This document shows, piece after piece, positions 1 through 10,044 of a stretch of 64,000 nucleotides of DNA. This stretch comes from Mallotus nudiflorus (Eukaryota; Streptophyta; Magnoliopsida; Malpighiales; Euphorbiaceae): assembly GCA_947683625.1 (NCBI GenBank), contig CANTUR010000902.1, positions 124,001 through 188,000 on the forward strand, in the 5' to 3' direction. A program made the position numbers and the translations under genes. Numbering within the stretch: position 1 is the stretch's first letter; the number at the start of each line of letters is the position of its first letter. The notes under the pieces were generated by a model. It was not told the DNA's origin. It was given only the letters and a program-made list of their open reading frames with translations, and made no database searches.

Positions 1-945
1 AATAATAAATAAGCTCAAAAACAAATAAAAACATAAAAATTAATTAAATAAGATCAAACAAATAATTAAATTAATCCTTAATAAAACCCTAATTTATTAA
101 TATGCAGACTAAATTAATCTACTTCCTCTATTGATTTTAAATAATTACCTAATTGAAACCTAATTTTATTAATCAATTTAATCAAAATAAATATGCAACC
201 ACACATATAATTTTATTACTCCCACTATTAGTGCTATTACATTAATTCATAAAATAATTAATAAAATAAAAATAAAGTAAAAATAAAAATAATAAAATAA
301 AAACCCTAGAAACTATGTCTCTACGAGGCTTTATCCCTAATTTTTCATAGACTTTTCATGAATTCATCCCTTCCACTAGATCACCATGTGTTTTCCTCCA
401 TACTTGCCAAAATAAAACGATAAAATTGTAATTAATGAATAAATTATGATAATAACACAAGAAAAAATAATAAATAATATAAAAGTAAAAAAAGAAATAA
501 GAAGAAGATGATGATACTTATGAATGATTTGGGATACTCCTTAGATTGGTACTTCACCGTTCTTAATGAATTTTCGAATCTTCTTCTTCAAAAATTCTCC
601 ACGAATCTTGAATTATTTGTTAAATTAAAAGTAATTTTTTGTAAAAAAAAAATAACTCAAAAGAAATAAAATCACGTTTTCTTCTTCTTCTTTCTCTTCT
701 TTTCCTTCTTTTTTCTTCATTCTCTCTTTTTCCTCTTCCCCCCATCTCCTTCTTTTCTTTTCCTACTATTCTCGCTTTATATAGTAGAACTAGGAAGCTT
801 AGCCCCAATCCTAATGTGATTCTAATTCCTAAAATATAAGATTAATACTTAAAATTATATTTAGGAATTTTAAACCTGTTAAGATTAAGTTAATTAGGAA
901 TTTTAAACCAATTAAAATTGAATTAAAAATAGGAAAACAGAGACG

Positions 946-1106
946 GAAGAATTCAATTTCGACTGGAATTATGTAATCTGATCAAAATTACACAATCCCG
1001 ATCGGAATTGGTGTAATTCCAATCGGAATTACATAATTTTAATTAGAATTATGTAATTCCAATTGGAATTACATAATTTCGATCAGAATTATGGAATTCC
1101 GACATG
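946..1106. repeat. Palindrome array in the LTR U3 (first half of the left LTR)
   Basis: About seven tandem units of 20-21 bp are built on ATTCCGATCGGAAT-type palindromes separated by TAC/GTA or ATA/TAT. Several units are near-perfect self-complements. In element sense the array lies upstream of the LTR TATA box at about 777-783. An upstream-element role is inferred only from position. Confidence 0.75.
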
Positions 1107-2162
1107 TATGGATGTAAAAATATATTTTAATTAATTAAACCTAATTAATTATTAAGTGAGATGGGCTAAAAGAATTACCTAAACTTAAATAAATAAATCA
1201 AAGACTAAAATGGGCTTAAGGCCCTAAAACACATAAAAATAATAAATAAGCCCAAAAACAAATAAAAATATAAAAAAATTAAATAAGATCAAACAAATAA
1301 TTAAATTAATCCTTACTAAAACCCTAATTTTATTAATATGCAACCTAAATTAATCTAATTCCTCCATTGATTTTAAATAATTACCTAATTGAAACATAAT
1401 TTTACTAACCAATTAAATAAAAAATAAACAAACAACCATACATGTAATTTTACTATTCCCACTATTGGGGCTATTACAATAAATAATAAAAAAATACATC
1501 CAATAAAAATGAAAAAAATAAAGCACTAAATAAATAAAAATAAACTCTAGAAACTATGTCTCTACAAGATTTTATCCATGGTTTTCCATGGACTTCTCAT
1601 GAATTCATCCTTCCAAGTATGACTGCCATGCATTATCCTCCATAATCACCACACTGAAAAAGTAAAATAAAATTATGATTAATGAATAAATTATAATAAT
1701 AACTCAAAAGAATAAAAATAATTAATAATAATAAATAAATAAATAATAAGAAGATGATAATGATAATGATTATGAATGATTTAGGGTACTCCTCAGATTG
1801 GTAGTTCACCGTTCTTGATAAATCTTAGAATCTTTTTCTTCATAAATTCTCCACGAATGTTGAATTAATTGTTAAATTAAATGGAATTTAAAAAAATAAC
1901 TCAAAAGAAATAAAATCATGTTTTCTTCTTCTTCTTCCTCTTTTTTTCCTTCTTTTTTCCTCCTTCTCTCTTTTTCCTACTATTCTCTCTTTATATAGTG
2001 GAACTAGGAAGAATAGCCCCAATCCTAATGTGATTCTAATTCCTAAAATATAAAATTAATACTTAAAATTATATTTAGGAATTTTAAACCAATTAGGATT
2101 GAGTTAATTAGGAATTTTAAACCAATTAGAATTGAATTAAAAATAGAAAAATAGAGATAGAA

Positions 2163-2325
2163 GAATTCAATTCCGACTGGGATTGCGTAATTCCGATCGA
2201 AATTACACAATCCCAAATGGAATTGGTGCAATTTTTATCAAAATTACATAATTCCAATTGAAATTATGCAATTCCAACCAGAATTACATAATTCATGTCA
2301 TAATTATGGAGGAATTATGGAATTC
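2163..2325. repeat. Palindrome array in the LTR U3 (second half of the left LTR)
   Basis: This is the same 20-21 bp palindromic unit series as at 946-1106, with more substitutions. In element sense it lies about 165 bp upstream of the TATA box at 1991-1997. Confidence 0.7.
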
Positions 2326-2554
2326 TGACATGTATTCTTTTTTTTAACATTTAATTATAAAAAGTCCCTAGAAGAATTTAAATTTTGCAATTAGGTCCTA
2401 AAAAACCTTATAATTTAGTCCCTGAAAACATTAAATCCTTCCTTTAAAAGCTACATTTAAACCCTTAGAATTTTAAAGATTAATTATTGAAGACATTTTC
2501 ATCACTGTCCTTTGTTGCATCCATAACGGATCATCCCGGAATTGGGTGTCTATA

Positions 2555-2572
2555 GTTGCCCCTTTTTGTTGT
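2555..2572 (-). other. Polypurine tract of the Tat-lineage element
   Basis: The minus strand reads AACAAAAAGGGGCAAC directly before the 3' LTR start at 2554. This is the position and composition expected of the primer for plus-strand cDNA synthesis. It fixes the element's orientation and the LTR edge. Confidence 0.75.
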
Positions 2573-2701
2573 TGTTTGCTTTACAAATTGTGGCAAAGCA
2601 ATATAGCACCCAATTTCTAAATTGAAAGTTAGGATACTTACCTGCACTCCTTGAAGCTTCTACTTATGAATTTGCTATACTTTGATGTACAACATTTCAA
2701 A

Positions 2702-3640
2702 TGACATATCATACTTGGTCATATGATATTGATTATACTTGGTCATATAACCTTGAGTGAATGAAACACATTGTACTCGATCATACAATGTTTGACTATA
2801 CTCGGACGTATAACATTGACTTGAAAAATTACATCATACTTGGTCGTATGATGCTAATTATACTTGGTCATATAATCGATTGAGGATACATTGCACTCAG
2901 TCATACAATGTCGAGCACACTTGGTCATATAGTCTGTTTTGAAAAGGAACATCACATTCGGTCGTATGATGCTGATTATACTCGGTCGTATAATCGATTA
3001 AAAAAACATTGCACTCAATCGTACGATGATAACTACACTCGGTCGTATAGTCTATTTTGAAAAGAAACATCATACTCGGTCGTATGATGCTGATTATACT
3101 CGGTCATATAATGGATTAAAGATACATTGCACTCGGTCGTACAATGCTAACTACACTCAGTCGTATAGTCTAATTTGAAAAGAGACATCATACTCGGTTG
3201 TATGATGCTGATTATACTTGGTCGCATTATCGATTAAAGATACATTTCACTCGGTCATACAATTACTGACTACACTCGGTCGTATAGTCTGATTGAAGAT
3301 ACATTGCACTCGATTGTACAATGTTGACTACACTCGGTCGTATAGTCTGATTAAAGATACATTGCACTCGATCGTACAATGCTAACAACACTCGATCATA
3401 TAGTCTGATTTGAAAAGAAACATCATACTCAGTTGTATGATGCTGATTATACTTAGTCATATAATCAATTGAAGATACATTACACTCGGTTGTACAATGC
3501 TGACTACAATCGGTCGTATAGTCAATTGAAGATACATTGCACTTGGTCGTACAATGCTGACTACACTCAGTCGTATAGTCTGATTTGAAAAGAGACATCA
3601 CACTTGGTCATATGATTCTGATTACACTATTGACCATTTT
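2702..3640. repeat. Higher-order array of 31 covarying short hairpins
   Basis: I counted 31 units of about 20-22 bp at a mean spacing of about 30 bp. Each has a conserved centre, ACTCGGTCGTA or a close variant, flanked by arms that pair with each other. Four arm classes recur: A (ATCAT/ATGAT), B (ATTAT/ATAAT), C (CATTG/CAATG) and D (GACTA/TAGTC). The order is ABCD five times, then CD, CD, ABCD, CD and a last A, so the full period is about 118 bp with extra CD dimers. The array lies between the antisense genes and the PPT, in the 3' untranslated part of the element. Hypervariable tandem repeats are known from this position in Tat/Ogre elements. No coding function is seen; the readable peptide across it simply repeats with the array. 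Confidence 0.9.
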
Positions 3641-3908
3641 AATAATTCCTTGAATTATTAAACTATAAAGCATTGTAATTTAGGACTAATTTGCAAAGAA
3701 TCAGGTGGGCTTAAATGTAAACCAAAGTTGAAGGACCAAAGTGGATATTTTCCCATCCATATATTCCTTTCCTCCTTTTTCCGATTCATTACTAATTTTT
3801 CCTATTCTTCTTCTCTTTTTTTTTCCTTTTCATTTTCTTTTGATTTTCAAATTTTCTTCCTTCAATTATTCTCTCATCCAACGTTTGATTTTGGATCTAT
3901 CTGATCCT

Positions 3909-5897
3909 ATGGCTCACCTACAGTATAGGCTACGTGGGAGCAATTCCAAACAATCAGATCCCATCACTTTACATTTACATTTTCCTCAGAATGTTTTGGG
4001 ACTTTGTGAAGATGAAGAGATATTTCCACTAACTCGTTTGCACCTTCACAAATGTTCTCAAGCTAGAGACGAGGCAAATTTCCTATCTCTGTTTTCAATT
4101 CTACAATAAACACATTTATTTTAGTATATAAAATTAATGTTTACATGTATGCAATTTCATCATAAAAATTGACAAATTAAAACTAAAATATGTCATAGAC
4201 TAATATAAATATGTTAAATTTCACTGAAATTTTCATCGGGAGTCTGAATTCCAGTCTTGAATTCATAGATTTCTGATCAGATTTCTTAAATTTCTGATTA
4301 GAAATTAGGAAATCCGATCAAAATTCTGGATTTTTGATCGAAAATCTAGAATTCCAATCAGGATTCTAGATTTCCAATTGGAAATCTAGACTTTTGATTT
4401 GATTTTTTTTATATCAAAAATAAATATTTAGGTGAGAAAAATAATCCTGTTGTTTCTGCATTTTTTAGAAACCCCTGAAATTCTAAGGTTGTCTTCACTT
4501 CGTGCGAGAATTGTTGCATGACTTGTCTGGGGAGGTGGCACAATATGTCTGGGCATCCGGCTTTCGACATTTTGTTGCTGCTTTACCAATTGCTCGAGGT
4601 AGGTCAGATCACTATTTACTCTTTTCACTTATCAAGAGATGGATGGACACTACTCACACCTTCCACATATAAGTGGGTGAGCTAACTATTTCCCCGATGA
4701 GCTTTTCTGCCATTACCGGGATTGCATTTGAAGGTACCCCAGTTCCTTTTGATATCCATTACTGCACTCTTCCAGAGGGTGCTAGGAGTTGTTACGTTCA
4801 TGACCTGCTCGGGTTTGTTCCGACATAGAAGAATAGGAAGAACTTGCTTCTTTCTTCTCTTGTACAAGGTTTCAGGAGACTACCTACCACTTCACCTCTT
4901 TAGATTCTCTAGAAGGTGAGATTTTTTTTTTATTGATATTGCTTGGCACTACACTCTTTTGTGAGACTGGTCATGAGGTTAGAATCACTCTTCTTGGCCC
5001 TCTTTAGGATCTTGCTAGCATCACTCCTTGATGTTACGGAGTAGCAATATGACTGGTTCTGAGCTTAGAGCTGCTCTTGAGGGATATGACACTTTGACCA
5101 TGCTTGAGCGTTCTCGTCATTATCAAGAGTATATTTGAGAGAACCTTTTTAAGCAGGTTCCTACAGATCCGGCTAATGTATGCTTTCTCTCACTTCTTTA
5201 CTTCAACTCTCTCATCATTATTAACATTTGTTTCTCTACACATTTTGAAAGAGTCCCTGATGCTGCTATGGAGGAGACTGAGGATGATACTGAGGAGACT
5301 GAGCAAGAAGTTAGGCCTATTCATCACAGTGAGACTGCTCATGGTGAGGCTTCCTCGGGTACCATTCTGGGTGATGTTCCCCCATTTCATAGGTCGATGT
5401 ATTATTGGGCTCCCATGGTACAGACTCCTATTAAGTGACACATGTATTTTGATACAACTCAGATTCCTAGCTTCTCACCTCCTGATGCTTCATATGTAAG
5501 TTCAATTTGCTCTCTTGCCAACCCTGCACAAACCTGCACTTATTGGTAAATTAGTAAAATTTATTTTACAGGTCCCTAGGACACAGGCAGAGTATTTGTA
5601 TGGAATTGCCTCTTCCTAGAGATTATTTACTATACAAATTACAAATACTTGGAGAGTTAGTATTCACAACAAATATGCAAATGTATGCATATTATGCATG
5701 ATATACATGATTTTAACTATTTTCTAATGCAGGATTATGTCAGGGATTTGGATCATGAGAATGAGAGGCTCTGACAACAACTTGCTAGCCTTGGTTTTGA
5801 TGGACATGATGCTGAGACTCCTATGTGCCCAAATCAGAGTGATGATCCAGCTAGAGAGTGGAGACCCTGGCCAGACATTCGAGCTCAGGATGATTGA
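3909..5897 (+). pseudogene. Decayed antisense plant-mobile-domain (PMD) gene inside the Tat element
   Basis: This gene runs opposite to gag-pol. At about 4560-4905 the plus strand reads through SLIKRWMDTTHTFHI, a stop, VGELTISPMSFSAITGIAFEG and TPVPFD. This is the conserved core of the plant mobile domain (the aminotransferase-like family found in MULE and MAIL proteins). Upstream, TPEILRLSSLRAR follows an acceptor-like TTTTTTAG at 4462-4468. Downstream is an acidic linker (PDAAMEETEDDTEETEQE, from about 5255), then a C-terminal block ending RPWPDIRAQDD and a stop at 5895-5897. Introns fit the plus strand: GTAAG at 5496 to CAG at 5571, and an acceptor at 5732. The start at 3909 (MAHLQYRLRGSN) is tentative, because the link from that exon to the PMD core is unresolved. 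At least four in-frame stops and a frameshift near 4510 make it a pseudogene. Confidence 0.7.
4226..4400. repeat. Internal palindrome array 1
   Basis: About eight units of 21-22 bp follow the same plan as the LTR arrays (for example GATTTCCAATTGGAAATC), with CTAGA-type spacers. The array lies between the first exon-like segment of the antisense PMD gene and its recognisable core, either in an intron or upstream of a second promoter. Confidence 0.7.
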
Positions 5898-6029
5898 TTT
5901 TCTCTAAGAATTATATTAGCATAACTGCACTTTGAGATGTTTCAGAACTATTTCCTTTTATGCACCATGGACTTTTATTTTGGACTAAACCATAATTTCC
6001 CCCCTTTTTTACTAGTAAGAAACATTGGA

Positions 6030-6190
6030 AGTCCGACTGGTGTCCTAGATTTTCGATAAAAAATATAGAATTCCGATTGAAAATATGGATTTCCGATCGA
6101 AAATATAGAATTTCAATCGAAATTCTGAATTTCCAATTAGAAATATGGAGTTTTGATTGGAATTTTGAATTTTTGATCGGAAATTGGTTC
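6030..6190. repeat. Internal palindrome array 2, upstream of the DUF7745-like gene
   Basis: About eight units of 20-21 bp, such as GGATTTCCGATCGAAAAT, have mirrored arms around GATCG or CAATTG. The array ends about 65 bp before the plus-strand TATA box at 6256. Its unit plan matches the U3 arrays. Confidence 0.75.
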
Positions 6191-6255
6191 TTCTACTCCA
6201 ACACGAATTTGGTTCAAAAATTAATCCTAATCCTTACTGTATCTAATTTTTCACC

Positions 6256-6264
6256 CTATATAAG
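6256..6264 (+). promoter_or_regulatory. TATA box of the antisense DUF7745-like gene
   Basis: CTATATAAG lies 44 bp before the ATG at 6309, leaving room for a transcription start about 30 bp downstream and a short leader. It faces against the retroelement's transcription. Confidence 0.6.
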
Positions 6265-6308
6265 AGCCATTACTACATCAATTTCATCCTCCATCCCATC
6301 ATTGCATC

Positions 6309-7532
6309 ATGACACAATCTACACTCACTTTGATGAAGAAATGTCTCAAGACCCTTAATGGAGAGGATTGGAATAAAATTCTGCCCTTTCATGCCAAACA
6401 CTTAAAGTCCTTTCAACATCTGAAGATAAATAATAACTTCTTACATGCTACTGCCACCTTTTGGGATGTTAAGTACCATGTATTTAGATTCAATGGACAA
6501 GAACTGCGTCCCCTGATTGAGGAATTTGCTGCTATTCTGGAATGTTCACTAAGTTCCACTACTACCATTGCTCTCCCAAACCTTGAGATTAAGTTTTTCA
6601 GTAGGTTAATATCATTCTTTGATATGCCCCCATATGTTATCTACATGCACGCGCATAATGCTGAAACCATTAGTCTTCCTTTTTTGATTTCCTCCTATGA
6701 AACTAGAGACAAAACCAATGCTGCTTGGATCAAAACTATCACCTTCTGCCTATATGCTCAGTTTCTGCTAGTATCTTCTCATGGAGATGCTGATGTAAGG
6801 ATTATCAATATCTTAGAACAGGTAGAAACTGGAGCTAACCCTGTGCTTATCATACTTGCTAAAACTATCATTAGGTTAGATAATTTCAAGGTTCAAAATT
6901 GACTCTCAGGCAGTCCGATTCTCCTTTAGTTATGTAAGCCTTCTTTTTTACAGAAGCCGCCCTCTTAGGTTTTTAGCTTAGCTCTTTTTTTTTAGATTTG
7001 GTTACAAGAGAAATTGAGTCTGCTCAATGCTCCCCCTAATGTTTTGATTTATCAACCTCATCATCTACAATCTCGTCCTTTGAAGATAATGGATAAGCAC
7101 ACTACGGATCAATGGACTGATTGGATGAAAGGCATTGCTAATACTGAGTTTACTTGGGTCTGTCCTTGGTGGAGATTAAAATTCATGACCATCAACTTGT
7201 ATGACAATTGCGCCCCCATTCCCGAATTACACTTTTTGACCTTTCTTTCTCCCTCATGCCTCTGCCATCAGTATGGTCGCCCTCAATTGATTGTTGCTAT
7301 TATAACTGACTTCAAAGGTTTCCTCCCGAGATAAGATTTCTTAGATAAGGTGAAGAACTTATGGCCTCGTAGAGCTTTGGAATGAAATATGTGCCTGGAT
7401 GCTGACACGACTACTGATGACAACTACAAGACTTGGGTTACTATGCAATCTACAAAATCACCAGAACTTATTAAATACAAAAGGACTCAAATATTGTTAG
7501 ATGAGTCAAGAAAAAAACAAAAACAAAAGTAA
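6309..7532 (+). pseudogene. Antisense DUF7745-like gene carried by the Tat element
   Basis: Exon 1 (6309-6890, 194 codons) is open. It contains LHATATFWDVKYHVF and then FNGQELRPLIEEFAAILEC, the signature of the DUF7745 family of plant proteins, which is related to the plant mobile domain. A canonical intron follows (GT at 6891, polypyrimidine tract and AG at 6994-6995, 105 bp). It joins NFK to IWLQEKLSLLNAPP in phase 0. Exon 2 continues with WTDWMKGIANTEFTWVCPWW and CHQYGRPQ, the usual C-terminal block of the family, and a Lys/Gln-rich tail ending at 7530-7532, giving 372 codons. Two stops, TAA at 7332-7334 and TGA at 7383-7385, break exon 2. A TATA box precedes the gene and AATAAA follows it. 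The family's role is unknown. Extra ORFs have been reported in Tat-lineage elements, but whether this one serves the element cannot be told from sequence. Confidence 0.8.
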
Positions 7533-7590
7533 TGGTCTCATAAGTCTAGTTTCTTATGTTTTATTTTTCCTTCAAGTCTTTGTGTCTTGT

Positions 7591-7596
7591 AATAAA
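7591..7596 (+). terminator. Poly(A) signal of the antisense DUF7745-like gene
   Basis: AATAAA lies 58 bp after the last stop of the gene, in the T-rich sequence usual for plant 3' ends. Confidence 0.5.
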
Positions 7597-7860
7597 GATA
7601 GAAGATGCAATATTTAACAAAATTGTCTTTTCAATTCATTTCATTAACCAAGGAAAAATTAACTACATTTATTACATCACATGACACAACTCCTATTAAC
7701 AGCTAGTCCTTTCAGATTTTCTAACTGAACATTTTTTCTCCCATTTTAATTTCCCTAGTTTCTGCCTGATCAGCCCTTCACGGGTTTTTTGAATAGTAGG
7801 AATGTCCTAACTTTTGCCTAACCAGCCTTTTTAGGTTTTCTAGTTAGCGAACTTTTTTTT
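7597..7860. other. Spacer between convergent pol and the antisense gene
   Basis: No gene is seen. The T-rich sequence contains two similar blocks, CCTGATCAGCCCTTCACGGG near 7757 and CCTAACCAGCCTTTTTAGG near 7817. A related block, GCCGCCCTCTTAGGTTTTTAG, lies inside the antisense gene's intron near 6957. Confidence 0.5.
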
Positions 7861-9000
7861 TCAAAGGTAGTATTTCTTAAGGCGATCGATGTTGATTGGC
7901 TCAGTGAATTCATTCCCTTTAAGATCTGATATCTTTATAGCTCCTTTAGGTAAGATTGTCTTGACTAAATACGGTCCTTCCCAGTTTGGTCTAAATTTTC
8001 CTCTCGGGTCAAACACCATTGCCCTTGCATGCTTTAATACCATATCTCCAGCTTTTATCCTTCCCGGCTTAACCTTTTTGTTGAACACTCTTGATATTCT
8101 CCTCTGATAAATCTGAGTGTGGAATAAAGCATCCATCCTTTTCTCATCCAGAGATATAAGGTAATCGAACCCTTTTTACATCGAGTGACTCTCAAGGATT
8201 TTTGCTTCCATAACCACTCTCAAGGATTTAATTTCTATCTCTATGGGTAGAACTACTTCATAACCATATGCTAATAAGAACGGAGTTTGTCTTGTAGCAA
8301 TACGTGTTGTAGTTCTGTATCCCCACAAAGCAAAAGGGATGTATTCAGACTAGTGCTTATGTATCTTCACCATCTTAGAGAGAATCTTCTTTATATTCTT
8401 ATTAGTCGTTTCTACTGCACCATTAGCCTAAGGTTTATAAGGTGAGGACTTATGATGCTTAATCTTGTATCTTTATAACAACTCAGTGGTTTCTGCTTGA
8501 AACTGAACTCCATTGTCTATCACAATATGGTGTGCGATCCCATACCTGTAAATGAGGTTCTTATCAATAAACTTTGCCATCTGTCTAGCTTTTAAGGTGC
8601 TAAAGGATTATGCTTCTATCCATCTTGAAAAGTAGTCGATTGTAACTACTATATATTTATGCCCGTTTGAAGCAGTTGGTTTTACTTCCCCTATTATATT
8701 TATTCCACAGGCTACAAAGGGCTATGGAGATGTTAAAGTGTTTAGAACTATAGGGGGAAGGTGATTGAGATTCTCATGTACTTGACATTGATGGCATTCT
8801 CTCATTATTCAGATACAGTCCTTTTCCATACTCCCTTAATAGTACCCTTGCCAAGTAATCTTCTTTGCTAGAATTATCCCATTCATGTGTGGTCCACAAA
8901 CTCCTATATGAATCTCTCTCATTGCTATTTCTACTTCATTCTTCTTGAGACATCTCAGCTATATTCCATTTGGCATCCTTCTGTATAGTATCCCATCATG
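7861..9000 (-). pseudogene. Tat-lineage integrase
   Basis: Read on the minus strand, the domain starts with a zinc-binding remnant (ECHQCQVHENLNHLPP near 8790). The catalytic core follows, with DYFSRWIEA, then VIDNGVQF, then NGAVE, so the D, D and E positions can still be seen. LPFALW-type sequence (EYIPFALWGYRT) and TPFLLAYG follow. The last 91 residues (7861-8136) are open and include GDMVLKHARAM, GKFRPNWEGPYLV and IDRLKKYYL, the usual C-terminal end of gypsy integrases without a chromodomain. Several stops and at least one frameshift lie between 8137 and 9000. It inserts the cDNA copy into the genome when functional; this copy is dead. Confidence 0.9.
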
Positions 9001-10044
9001 ACTTACATAATGGCATGTAAGAACATGAAGAGCATATCTATCTTTGGAAGTTGCTTTATCTGGATATCTTCTTTCCTCAATAAATCTCTAGATGTTGTAA
9101 AACCATGGCTTTTCCTCTGGCCCTTTTTAAATATTCATGACATGGAGCTTTCATCTTCATTGTCACCAAAGGTTATATCATCGATCCCGTCGGTTTATCC
9201 CACATTAAAGAAAGTATTGCCAAAGCATCCACCATTTGATTCTCATCTCTTGGTAAATGCATAAAGAGACATTTGGTGAAATTCCTTATTAGTTTTCTCA
9301 AATAGCGAGGTAGGGTTTCAATCTCTCTTCTTTTACTTACCACTCTTCATTAGCCTGGGTGATGACTAACATGGAATCTCCATAAACTAATAGGTTTTTA
9401 ACTCCAACTGTCAATGCTACTTCCATACCATAGATACATGCCTCGTACTCAGCCATATTGTTTGTAACCCTAAAGTCTAATTTCTTGGCCATTGGGATGG
9501 TTTCTCCTTCTTGTGTGACAAGAATTACTCCCAACATTTCTCCTTTATTATTCACAGCTCCATCAAAATAAAGTTTCCATTCTCGTTGTTCTATTATTGC
9601 TAGGTCCTCATCTTGAAACTCTAGATTCCACTGCTCATTTCCTTCGACTGCATTCTGGGCTAGAAACTCTGCTATAACTTTACCTTTAATGACCTTCATA
9701 GTGACATATTCTATATTGAACTCAGTTAAAAGTACCAACCATATAGACATCTTTCCAGTCAAAGCTGGTGCTTGGAATAAGTATTTTAAAGGATCTATCC
9801 TTGAAACAACTTGTACTTTATAGGACTGGAAATAATGCCTTAACTTCTTTATTGCCCAGGTCATTATCAAACATGTCTTTTCTACAACATCGTACTTTTC
9901 TTCATATGGTAGGAACTTTTTATTGAGGTAATATATAGCGTACTCCACCCTTTTGGGTCCTTCTTGTACTAACATTTCTCCCATCACCTTTTCTTCTAAA
10001 GACAAATATAAGATTAAAGGCTTACCTTGTCTTAGTGGCCTCAA
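9001..10044 (-). pseudogene. Dual RNase H region of the Tat element
   Basis: A 235-residue open stretch (9337-10044) begins with the RT-connected RNase H: LILYLSLEEKVMGEMLVQEG, then YEEKYDVVEKTCLIMTWAIKKLRHYF. It ends with a second RNase H domain: WKLYFDGAVNNKGEMLGVIL, NMAEYEACIYGMEVAL and VYGDSMLVI. In this second domain the acidic residues of YFDGA, AEYEA and YGDS are present. A second, archaeal-type RNase H is diagnostic of the Tat lineage. The stretch 9001-9336 is a damaged linker containing NQMVDALA. The first RNase H has a short gap after QEGPK. Confidence 0.9.

Larger units (their letters stand above)
1..2554 (-). repeat. 3' LTR of the Tat-lineage element, internally duplicated and cut by the window start
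   Basis: The sequence matches the LTR copies at 14961-17071 and 17286-19383. Its outer edge at 2554 (minus-strand reading TATAGACACCCAATT) lies next to a polypurine tract, as expected for a 3' LTR. Bases 1 to about 1105 match the middle of the LTR, and about 1110-2554 match overlapping LTR sequence again, so roughly 1.2 kb is duplicated in tandem inside this LTR. The join, near TATGGA at about 1107-1113, looks like a short-homology junction. A minus-strand TATA box appears in each half (about 777-783 and 1991-1997), followed downstream by a GAA-rich leader. Peptides readable through the purine-rich tracts are low-complexity and not genes. Confidence 0.85.

Noticed and set aside
620..808. Lys/Arg/Glu-rich small ORFs in the LTRs (also 16359-16580)
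   Set aside because: They come from the GAA-rich leader tract of the LTR and are not conserved in frame between LTR copies.
3263..3601. Minus-strand 112-residue reading with repeated DYTTECSQHCTTEC motifs
   Set aside because: It is the hairpin array read as protein. The frame slips within the array and there is no start context or homologous domain.
2702..3640. CRISPR-like array (hairpin repeats at regular spacing)
   Set aside because: The intervening sequences are themselves repeated and the genome is plant nuclear; no cas genes are present.
5104..5499. Plus-strand hydrophobic 131-residue ORF
   Set aside because: The neighbouring frame gives the acidic linker that continues the PMD gene and joins a good intron at 5496, so this frame is a shadow.
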